Source: Ignavibacteria bacterium
Lineage (GTDB): Bacteria > Bacteroidota > Ignavibacteria > Ignavibacteriales > Melioribacteraceae
Assembly: GCA_011049495.1 (NCBI GenBank)
Contig: DSBF01000555.1
Location: forward strand, 1-6,422
Length of the DNA: 6,422 bases
Direction: 5' to 3'
Below the pieces are notes generated by a model. It saw nothing but the letters and a program-made list of their open reading frames with translations, ran no database searches and was not told the DNA's origin. Positions 1 to 5,431 of the stretch are shown in pieces (position 1 is the first letter of the stretch; the number at the start of each line of letters is the position of its first letter). Position numbers and translations under genes: made by a program.

Positions 1-201
1 GGAATTTATGCATTGTTGAATTTATTACCTCTGCGATTCGGGATATACCTAATTATAGTTTTTATTATAGTTGGAACCTTTTGGCCGTTCATTGACGAGT
101 ACATCAAAATAAAATGGCCCAAGATAAAAGTGCATTACTTTTTCGGAAGTTTATGTGCTTTTCTTTTTCTGCTTTTCACTGTTTATGAAATGTTTGTTTA
201 A
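1..201 (+). CDS. C-terminal end of a polytopic membrane protein (partial, possible cytochrome b-like subunit)
   Basis: The reading frame is open to the first base, so the gene begins outside the window and a TTG at 13 is not its start. The visible 66 residues contain two hydrophobic helices (about residues 13-26 and 45-63) joined by a short charged loop rich in Lys, Ile and Trp (IKIKWPKIKVHY). No CxxCH haem motif is present, so this end is not a NapC/NrfH-type tetrahaem quinol dehydrogenase. Only 30 bp separate it from the octahaem cytochrome gene and no terminator lies between, so the two are probably co-transcribed. By context it could be the membrane subunit, for example a cytochrome b type, that links the quinone pool to the cytochrome. 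That role is inference; the fragment alone does not identify a family. Confidence 0.7.
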   Translation, partial: GIYALLNLLPLRFGIYLIIVFIIVGTFWPFIDEYIKIKWPKIKVHYFFGSLCAFLFLLFTVYEMFV

Positions 202-220
202 TAATAATAAAAGTAATTAC

Positions 221-224
221 GGAG
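221..224 (+). promoter_or_regulatory. Ribosome binding site for the octaheme cytochrome gene
   Basis: GGAG lies 7 nt before the ATG at 232. This supports that start over the next in-frame Met (residue 12), which would cut into the hydrophobic anchor region. Confidence 0.75.
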
Positions 225-231
225 CTTTTCT

Positions 232-1848
232 ATGGCTGAACAAGATTCTTTAAAAACGCAAAAAATGTTAGTGGGAATATTCAGCATTCTGCTTGTAGTC
301 ATTTTGATAATAATAGCAGGTGTTGAAATGAAACAATCGGTTTCATACTCACCGGTTATTGAAATAAGCGGTGTTAATAAAAGATGTGTTGATTGTCATA
401 CCAACAAGGGGATAGCTGTTAAAGCAATTGATCATTGGAAACAAAGTGTCCATGCCGAGCAGAATATTGGTTGTGTTGACTGCCACACTGCAGAGAAAGG
501 TGATTTTGATGCTTTCTATTGTCCCGAAAGCGATTTACTTGTCGCTAAACATCCAACTCCAAAAGATTGTGCAGAGTGTCATGAAAAAGAAGTTGCTGAA
601 TTTGCCGACAGCAAACACGCGCATCAATTTTGGCTTTTATCAAACGGTGATAGAGCCGTTTTTGAATTTCCTATTGCAACAAAACATGGTTGCGAGCAAT
701 GCCATAATATCGGGAATACTTGGCCGGACGGCAGTGTGGGAGAGTGCGATGCTTGTCATCCGAAACATACATTCAGCAAAGCCGTTGCGCGACAGCCGGA
801 AACATGCGGCGAATGTCATGTTGGACCAGATCACCCGCATATTGAAATATATCTGGAATCTAAGCACGGTAATATTTTTAGAGCAACGGAAAAACATCTC
901 GATTTAACTTATAGATCAGATGATTACAAACAAATACCAATTGATATCCCGGTTTGTACTACTTGTCATATGGATTCCGATGGAAATCAGCCGATGACTC
1001 ATAACGTTAGTGCCCGACTTGCGTGGGAATCTCAAGCGCCTTGGAGTTACAGAACCGTTTGGGATGAAGAAAATCTTGGCAATTGGCAGATGAAACGAGG
1101 CAGAATGGAATCGGTCTGTAAAAGTTGTCACTCCCCGGATTTTGTTGATGTATACATGTTGACTGCAGATCTTGTTAATTTACAATACAATGAGATGAGA
1201 CGAGAATTCGTCTATTGGACTAAGAAATTAACAAATAGTGGAATTATTAGTAGACTAGAACTCAACGGAAAATTTTATTCTGACCCGGTGCTCACCGGTT
1301 GGGATGAAGTTCCCGAAGTAATGATGTACAATGCTTGGCATCATGAAGGAAGAAGATTCAGACATGGTGCAATTATGATGGGTGCGGATTATACACAATG
1401 GCACGGTGTATGGGATATGCAGAAGGCTTTAGTTGAAATGCTAACATGGGCTGCCGAAAAGGGAGACCCCGAAGCAAAAAGATGGGTTAACTCAAATCAT
1501 CCCGGCAAATTTATTCCTTTTGCACTTTATGATATTCCCGGAAATGCATGGGGAATAAATTCACACGCAAATACTACTCCTTTTGTTTATAATAATTATC
1601 CTGATTATTGGGAACGAATTTACCAAAACGTTGAAGCGGCTCATCAATCCGGATTGCTTTCGGATAAACAATGGCAGCTTTGGTTATCGAGATACAACAA
1701 TAAGGAACATTTTGACGGTACAAAATATAAAGCTGATAACGACAGTCTCTATCAATTTTATTTAGATAGAAACGTAATCGATACAAAAGCATTTAATAAA
1801 CAAGCAGTAGAATTAAAATTGCCAGGGAAACCGTTTTGGAGATACTAA
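232..1848 (+). CDS. Membrane-anchored octaheme cytochrome c of the hydroxylamine oxidoreductase (HAO) family
   Basis: This 538-residue protein has an N-terminal transmembrane anchor (about 12-31) and faces the periplasm. It has exactly eight CxxCH motifs, starting at C52, C81, C113, C154, C172, C192, C242 and C296. There is no CxxCK, which argues against the octahaem nitrite reductase type. Order and spacing follow HAO: the fourth motif would carry the catalytic haem. From recall of the Nitrosomonas europaea enzyme, its active-site Asp267-His268 match D200-H201 (CHVGPDH) and its Tyr358 matches Y308, eight residues after the last haem His in both. SKHA/SKHG and THN blocks also match. The P460 cross-linking Tyr467 aligns with Q389 or a gap, with Y387 nearby, which favours a reductive enzyme (nitrite or hydroxylamine to ammonia) over hydroxylamine oxidation. 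Unlike the N. europaea precursor, it is anchored at the N-terminus and has no C-terminal membrane segment. Family assignment is firm; direction of the reaction is inference. Confidence 0.93.
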   Translation: MAEQDSLKTQKMLVGIFSILLVVILIIIAGVEMKQSVSYSPVIEISGVNKRCVDCHTNKGIAVKAIDHWKQSVHAEQNIGCVDCHTAEKGDFDAFYCPESDLLVAKHPTPKDCAECHEKEVAEFADSKHAHQFWLLSNGDRAVFEFPIATKHGCEQCHNIGNTWPDGSVGECDACHPKHTFSKAVARQPETCGECHVGPDHPHIEIYLESKHGNIFRATEKHLDLTYRSDDYKQIPIDIPVCTTCHMDSDGNQPMTHNVSARLAWESQAPWSYRTVWDEENLGNWQMKRGRMESVCKSCHSPDFVDVYMLTADLVNLQYNEMRREFVYWTKKLTNSGIISRLELNGKFYSDPVLTGWDEVPEVMMYNAWHHEGRRFRHGAIMMGADYTQWHGVWDMQKALVEMLTWAAEKGDPEAKRWVNSNHPGKFIPFALYDIPGNAWGINSHANTTPFVYNNYPDYWERIYQNVEAAHQSGLLSDKQWQLWLSRYNNKEHFDGTKYKADNDSLYQFYLDRNVIDTKAFNKQAVELKLPGKPFWRY

Positions 1849-1883
1849 GCTAGAAAACGTCTAACCTGTTTGTGGGATAAGCA

Positions 1884-1923
1884 AGGCTCTCCGGTCCTCT
1901 ACCGGAGAGCCTCATTTTATTTC
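1884..1923 (+). terminator. Rho-independent terminator after the octaheme cytochrome gene
   Basis: A perfect 12-bp stem, AGGCTCTCCGGT (1884-1895) pairing with ACCGGAGAGCCT (1901-1912), encloses a 5-nt loop (CCTCT). It is followed by the T-rich run CATTTTATTTC. It stands 36 bp after the cytochrome stop codon and ends 25 bp before the next gene, so it should close the cytochrome transcript and separate it from the membrane-protein gene. Confidence 0.88.
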
Positions 1924-1948
1924 AATTAATCTGGAAATTCTTTTTAAG

Positions 1949-2533
1949 ATGGAACGAAATCATGAAATAATAGCTCTTTTTATCCTTGCAATATTTTGGG
2001 GAATATCTGAAATATTATTGGGTGATTTAATTCGTTCTTATCCTCTTCCGGTAAGAGGAATGTTCTTAACCTCGTTAGCAGTTGTTTTTATAATATGTAC
2101 TAAAGAACTTGCAGATTTTACCGGGTCGGTTATCCTGCTCGCGGTAATTGCAGTAATTCTTAAGGCAGTTTATTACGGGACAATTCAACACTCGGCTCTT
2201 TTGGCTGTATTGATTCAAGGTGTTTTAGCTGAAGTCATTTTTTATTTAGTTAAGGATTTTAAGAAAGCTTCTATTTCGACAGCAGTTATTTTAATGCTTT
2301 ATACATTTGGTCATGGCATTATTATGCATGGGTTCTTCTGGGGGACTCACATTTTCACAACATACAAAAACATGTTTAGAGATGTTTTTCTTCTCAATAC
2401 GCTTTCTAAGCTTCCTCTTGAAATGATTCTTATAGTTTTCGGAATTCTTAACATAATAGTCGGCTTTTTATTAGGAATCCTCACAGTTTACCTTTCTAAG
2501 AAGCTGAAAAAACTGCTGAATTTATTCATTTAG
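1949..2533 (+). CDS. Multi-pass inner-membrane protein of unknown function
   Basis: The 194-residue product is almost entirely hydrophobic, with about six predicted membrane helices (roughly 6-25, 37-51, 59-77, 83-101, 111-136 and 157-183) and a Lys-rich C-terminal tail (184-189). Visible features are WGISE in the first helix, an Arg-Gly at 36-37, and a His-rich segment around helix 5 (H122, H127, H134). The size and helix count resemble substrate-binding (S) components of ECF vitamin transporters and some uncharacterised small membrane families, but no diagnostic motif is seen and no function is assigned. The ATG at 1949 has only a weak upstream GGA. The gene begins 25 bp after a strong terminator, so there is little room for its own promoter. 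Expression may depend on read-through or on a promoter overlapping the hairpin. Confidence 0.8.
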   Translation: MERNHEIIALFILAIFWGISEILLGDLIRSYPLPVRGMFLTSLAVVFIICTKELADFTGSVILLAVIAVILKAVYYGTIQHSALLAVLIQGVLAEVIFYLVKDFKKASISTAVILMLYTFGHGIIMHGFFWGTHIFTTYKNMFRDVFLLNTLSKLPLEMILIVFGILNIIVGFLLGILTVYLSKKLKKLLNLFI

Positions 2534-2539
2534 AAGAAC

Positions 2540-2566
2540 AATTAGTATCCAAGAACTAATTTAATT
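2540..2566 (+). terminator. Weak candidate terminator hairpin after the membrane-protein gene
   Basis: AATTAGT (2540-2546) can pair with ACTAATT (2555-2561) across an 8-nt loop and is followed by TAATTTC. The 7-bp stem has a single G-C pair and the T run is poor, so termination would be weak. The left arm also contains the 9-mer ATTAGTATC that recurs upstream of the 5432 gene, so the hairpin could instead be part of a regulator site. Confidence 0.25.
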
Positions 2567-2613
2567 TCTCAAAGCCGAAATAGATTCCCTAAATCAGAAC
2601 TGTATATCCTATT

Positions 2614-2629
2614 AAAATTGCGGAATTTT
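2614..2629. repeat. Short inverted repeat just upstream of the first sigma-54 promoter
   Basis: AAAATT and AATTTT are perfect inverted arms around a GCGG spacer. The element ends 14 nt before the -24 GG of the candidate promoter. It may bind a regulator or bending protein, but such AT-rich repeats also arise by chance in this composition. Confidence 0.3.
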
Positions 2630-2641
2630 GTATATTAGCTG

Positions 2642-2658
2642 TTGGAATAGTTTTTGCT
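2642..2658 (+). promoter_or_regulatory. Candidate sigma-54 (-24/-12) promoter of the kinase/regulator operon
   Basis: TTGGAATAGTTTTTGCT has the invariant GG (2644-2645) and GC (2656-2657) separated by exactly 10 nt, and a TTGC -12 box. The -24 box is TTGGAA against the consensus TGGCAC, so it is good at the -12 end and partial at the -24 end. A start near 2669 would give a leader of about 37 nt to the ATG at 2706. Because the operon encodes a sigma-54 activator, this suggests autoregulation. Confidence 0.6.
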
Positions 2659-2694
2659 TTTCTATAACAAATAATAAGAATTGGCTGTATTAAT

Positions 2695-2701
2695 AAGGAG
2701 G
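2695..2701 (+). promoter_or_regulatory. Strong ribosome binding site for the histidine kinase gene
   Basis: AAGGAGG is a near-perfect anti-16S match, 4 nt before the ATG at 2706, and fixes that start. Such a strong site shows that this organism uses Shine-Dalgarno initiation, unlike most core Bacteroidota. Confidence 0.8.
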
Positions 2702-2705
2702 CTTT

Positions 2706-3914
2706 ATGCCTGATTCAAAGTATTTGGATAAGAAAAATTTAGTCGACATTCTCGACAGCCTTGAGGTTGGAATTGTTTATGTAGATCAAGACCACAAATT
2801 TGCTTTTGTTAATAAAGCCGGTGAAGAAATTAGAGGTATTTGCAGCGAAGATAGATTAGGGACATCAATTCTTCAATGTCATTCTGAACGAATTCATGGA
2901 AAAGTTTTGGATGATCTTCATGCTTTTAATACGGGTGAATATGCAACACGTCATAAAATGATAAAATCAAAAGGAAAATATTTTGATAATAATTACAATG
3001 TTGTTAAAGATGAAAATGGAAATTTTAGAGGTGTAGTTCTTGCCAGCCAGGATGTAACCGAAAAAGTCGAATTAGAAAGGCAGCTTGTTAAGGCTAACGA
3101 AGAACTTGAGAAAAAAATTAAGGAAAGAACAAGAGAAATTAAAAATGCTTATGAGAAACTGAAAATTGCCCAGTTTCAATTAATGCATTCCGAAAAAATG
3201 GCAGCCATTGGACAGTTCGTTTCGGGGGTCGCACACGAAATAAATAATCCTTTAGACGGTATTCAAAATTGTATAAAAATGGTTCTGAGTGATTTGGATA
3301 ATAAAGAACAAGCTGAGGATTACCTTTCACTTGCACTTGAAGGTCTTTTTAGAATTGAGGTCTTGGTACGGCGTCTTCTCGATTACGCTAAACCGCACTC
3401 AAATGAAAAAGTAAGGGTTAATGTTCACGACATAATAGAAGATGCGATCGAATTAACAAAATTTAAGTTGAAGGAAAAAGGAATTGCTATTACAAAAGAA
3501 TTTCATAATGAATCACTCTTTATTTTTGGGGAAACTCATTATCTCGGTCAAGTATTCGTCAATCTTATACTTAACGCTTATGATGCAATCTCCGATGATG
3601 GATCAATAACAATCAGCACTTCTGTTGATAATAATAAGAACATCAAAATATCCATTAAAGATACGGGAATTGGAATTTCTGAAGAGGATCGGATAAAGGT
3701 GTTTAATCCTTTCTTCACGACAAAGCAGAAAGATAACGGTACCGGCTTGGGGTTATATCTTGCTTACAATGTTATTAACGAACATGCCGGCAATATTGAT
3801 ATTAAAAGTGAAATCAATAAGGGAACTGAAATTATTATAACACTTCCTCATTTTGAAGAATCGAATGAAGTAATTAAAGATAACATCGAAATATTAGACA
3901 CGGCAAGAAAATGA
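2706..3914 (+). CDS. Soluble PAS-domain sensor histidine kinase (NtrB-like)
   Basis: The 402-residue protein has no signal peptide or membrane helix, so it senses a cytoplasmic cue. An N-terminal PAS domain (about 9-118) ends in the typical ASQDVTE. It contains a Cys-His pair (C58-H59, LQCHSERIH) like the CHPP-type motif of some PAS domains, which may bind a cofactor. A charged coiled coil (about 119-160) leads to the dimerisation/phosphotransfer domain, with the H-box GVAHEINNPL and phospho-accepting H177. The ATPase domain (about 270-382) shows an N-box (N286, N290), G1 box DTGIGI (319-324), F-box (NPFFTT) and G2 box GTGLGL (345-350), so all catalytic motifs are intact. The final 20 residues form a short acidic tail. 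The gene overlaps the regulator gene by 4 bp (ATGA), which implies translational coupling and a cognate pair. The signal sensed is unknown. Confidence 0.95.
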   Translation: MPDSKYLDKKNLVDILDSLEVGIVYVDQDHKFAFVNKAGEEIRGICSEDRLGTSILQCHSERIHGKVLDDLHAFNTGEYATRHKMIKSKGKYFDNNYNVVKDENGNFRGVVLASQDVTEKVELERQLVKANEELEKKIKERTREIKNAYEKLKIAQFQLMHSEKMAAIGQFVSGVAHEINNPLDGIQNCIKMVLSDLDNKEQAEDYLSLALEGLFRIEVLVRRLLDYAKPHSNEKVRVNVHDIIEDAIELTKFKLKEKGIAITKEFHNESLFIFGETHYLGQVFVNLILNAYDAISDDGSITISTSVDNNKNIKISIKDTGIGISEEDRIKVFNPFFTTKQKDNGTGLGLYLAYNVINEHAGNIDIKSEINKGTEIIITLPHFEESNEVIKDNIEILDTARK

Positions 3915-5260
3915 ATATTGTTGTTATTGATGATGAAAAAACAAAAAGAATTACAATGACAGATGCTTTAAGAAAAGCCGGTTATAAAGCCGAGGCATTT
4001 GCTTCTTCAGTCCTTGCTATTAATTACATAGAAAAAAATAATGTTGATATCGTTATTACCGATATACGTATGCCTGAAATGGATGGATTTGAGGTCCTCG
4101 AAAAAGTTAAATCAATCAACAATGAAATTGCCGTAATTATGATTACGGCTTTCGGCACAATTGAATCGGCTGTTGAAGCGATGAAAAAAGGCGCATATGA
4201 TTATATTACAAAACCATTCTCATCAGATCAACTCTTGCTGCTTGTTCAAAAATATGAAAAGGTAAAATCTTTGCTAGATGAAAATATTTCATTAAAGAAA
4301 AGATTGGAAGATAGGTATTCGTTTCATAACCTTGTCGGCAAATCAAAAGTAATGATCGAACTTTTTGATCAGATTGAAATGATAAGTACAAGCGAAATGT
4401 CTATACTTATAGAAGGTGAAAGCGGTACGGGAAAAGAAGTTGTTGCAAATGCAATTCATTATAACAGTCAAAGAAAAGAAAAACCGTTTATAAAATTAAG
4501 TTGCGCGGCATTGAACGAATCGTTATTGGAAAGTGAATTATTCGGTCATGAAAAAGGAGCATTCACCGGTGCTTATAAAGAAAAACTAGGCAGGTTTGAA
4601 ATTGCCGACGGCGGTACTCTTTTCCTTGATGATGTTGATGATATTCCAATGAGTTCGCAAGTTAAATTGTTACGTGTTCTTCAAGAAAGAGAATTTGAAA
4701 GAGTGGGTGGTACAAAGCCTATAAAGGTTGATGTTAGAGTAATTTGTGCTACTAAAGTTGACTTATGGGAGAAAGTTAAGAGAAAAGAATTTAGAGAAGA
4801 TTTGTATTATAGACTTCGAGTAATCCCGATTAGAATCCCGTCGTTAAGACAAAGAAAAGAAGACATACCCCTGCTTGTCGAGCACTTTTTGCAAAAAGCC
4901 GGTAAAAGTGATTTGCAATTTTCTCCCGAAGCCCTTGAGTTAATTTCTTGCTATGATTGGCCCGGTAATATACGCCAGCTAGAAAATGCAGTTTACCGTA
5001 TTGCTGCACTTACAAAACATAAAGAAATTACAAAAGATATGATTCCGGCTGATCTAATATGCGGCGATAAGCAAACAAATCTTATTTCCTTTAATAACAA
5101 TGACTCTGTTGATATTCTTTCGGTAATTGAAAATATAGAAAAAGAAGCCATTAGCTGGGCATTGGAGAAAGCTAAAAGAAATCAAACCAAAGCAGCCGAA
5201 CTGCTTAAGCTAAAGAGAACCACACTTCGCGATAAAATGAAAAAATTCGGCATAGTTTAA
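3911..5260 (+). CDS. NtrC-family sigma-54-dependent response regulator
   Basis: The 449-residue protein has the three standard domains. The receiver (about 1-118) carries the acidic pocket D7-D8, phospho-acceptor D51 (TDIRMPEMDG), T79 and K101. The AAA+ sigma-54 activation domain (about 140-370) has Walker A GESGTGKE (169-176), the GAFTGA loop (216-221) that contacts sigma-54, Walker B GGTLFLDD (234-241), arginine-finger region FREDLYYRL (294-302) and sensor II PGNIRQL (351-357). A Fis-type helix-turn-helix ends the protein (about 404-449, NQTKAAELLKLKRTTLRDK). Walker B ends in Asp-Asp rather than the usual Asp-Glu. The start overlaps the kinase stop and has only a weak ribosome site, fitting translational coupling. 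The protein should be phosphorylated by the adjacent kinase and activate -24/-12 promoters such as those near 2642 and 5369. Confidence 0.96.
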   Translation: MNIVVIDDEKTKRITMTDALRKAGYKAEAFASSVLAINYIEKNNVDIVITDIRMPEMDGFEVLEKVKSINNEIAVIMITAFGTIESAVEAMKKGAYDYITKPFSSDQLLLLVQKYEKVKSLLDENISLKKRLEDRYSFHNLVGKSKVMIELFDQIEMISTSEMSILIEGESGTGKEVVANAIHYNSQRKEKPFIKLSCAALNESLLESELFGHEKGAFTGAYKEKLGRFEIADGGTLFLDDVDDIPMSSQVKLLRVLQEREFERVGGTKPIKVDVRVICATKVDLWEKVKRKEFREDLYYRLRVIPIRIPSLRQRKEDIPLLVEHFLQKAGKSDLQFSPEALELISCYDWPGNIRQLENAVYRIAALTKHKEITKDMIPADLICGDKQTNLISFNNNDSVDILSVIENIEKEAISWALEKAKRNQTKAAELLKLKRTTLRDKMKKFGIV

Positions 5261-5315
5261 CTCTGACGGAAGTTTGTCTGCTGACGCTTTTTCGCCCCGC
5301 TTAATCGGTTATTAG

Positions 5316-5331
5316 TATCGTAAAATCGATA
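5316..5331. promoter_or_regulatory. Inverted repeat upstream of the second sigma-54 promoter (candidate activator site)
   Basis: TATCG and CGATA are perfect inverted arms around a 6-nt AT-rich spacer. The centre lies about 73 bp before the predicted transcription start, a distance used by enhancer-binding proteins. The left arm overlaps ATTAGTATC, which also occurs upstream of the kinase operon. Binding is inference. Confidence 0.35.
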
Positions 5332-5334
5332 GAA

Positions 5335-5348
5335 ACTGTAATTATAGT
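5335..5348. promoter_or_regulatory. Second near-palindrome upstream of the outer-membrane protein gene
   Basis: ACTGTAATTATAGT is a palindrome except for one G/T pair and is centred on TAATTA. It lies 18 bp (about two helical turns) downstream of the centre of the neighbouring inverted repeat, which would suit paired regulator sites on one DNA face. Its sequence is too AT-rich to be sure. Confidence 0.3.
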
Positions 5349-5368
5349 GCTCTTTTACTTAGGACTTC

Positions 5369-5387
5369 TATGGCACTATTATTGTCT
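5369..5387 (+). promoter_or_regulatory. Sigma-54 (-24/-12) promoter of the outer-membrane protein gene
   Basis: TGGCACTATTATTGTC has a perfect -24 box TGGCAC (5371-5376). GG (5372-5373) is separated by exactly 10 nt from the -12 GT (5384-5385), where the consensus is GC. A start near 5397 would give a leader of about 35 nt. It sits 110 bp after the stop of a sigma-54 activator gene, which makes that regulator the obvious candidate for its control. Confidence 0.72.
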
Positions 5388-5418
5388 CTTTTTCTTTCTT
5401 AAAAACCATTTCATAAAC

Positions 5419-5423
5419 AGGAG
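5419..5423 (+). promoter_or_regulatory. Ribosome binding site for the outer-membrane protein gene
   Basis: AGGAG lies 8 nt before the ATG at 5432 and supports that start, which also gives a well-formed signal peptide. Confidence 0.75.
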
Positions 5424-5431
5424 AGTAATAA

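Noticed and set aside
13..201. A 62-codon gene starting at the TTG at 13
   Set aside because: The same frame is open back to base 1 and no ribosome site precedes the TTG, so this is the end of a longer gene.
428..907. A 159-codon + strand frame inside the cytochrome gene
   Set aside because: It lies fully within the HAO-family gene, whose eight haem motifs prove the other frame; the alternative product has no recognisable features.
640..1792. Several frames of 60-85 codons on both strands within the cytochrome gene
   Set aside because: They are shadows of the coding frame and have no ribosome sites or recognisable domains.
1874..1887. A GG-N10-GC spacing before the membrane-protein gene that could be a sigma-54 promoter
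   Set aside because: The boxes read GTGGGA and AGGC, a poor match at both ends, and the -12 part falls in the terminator stem, so the spacing is probably chance.
3139..4391. Minus-strand frames within the kinase and regulator genes
   Set aside because: Both overlap well-supported domains on the + strand and show no family features.
5263..5286. Direct repeat of CTGACG (5263-5268 and 5281-5286) after the regulator gene, and a possible terminator there
   Set aside because: The repeat is only 6 bp, and no stable hairpin precedes the T run at 5288-5292, so neither a terminator nor a binding site can be supported.
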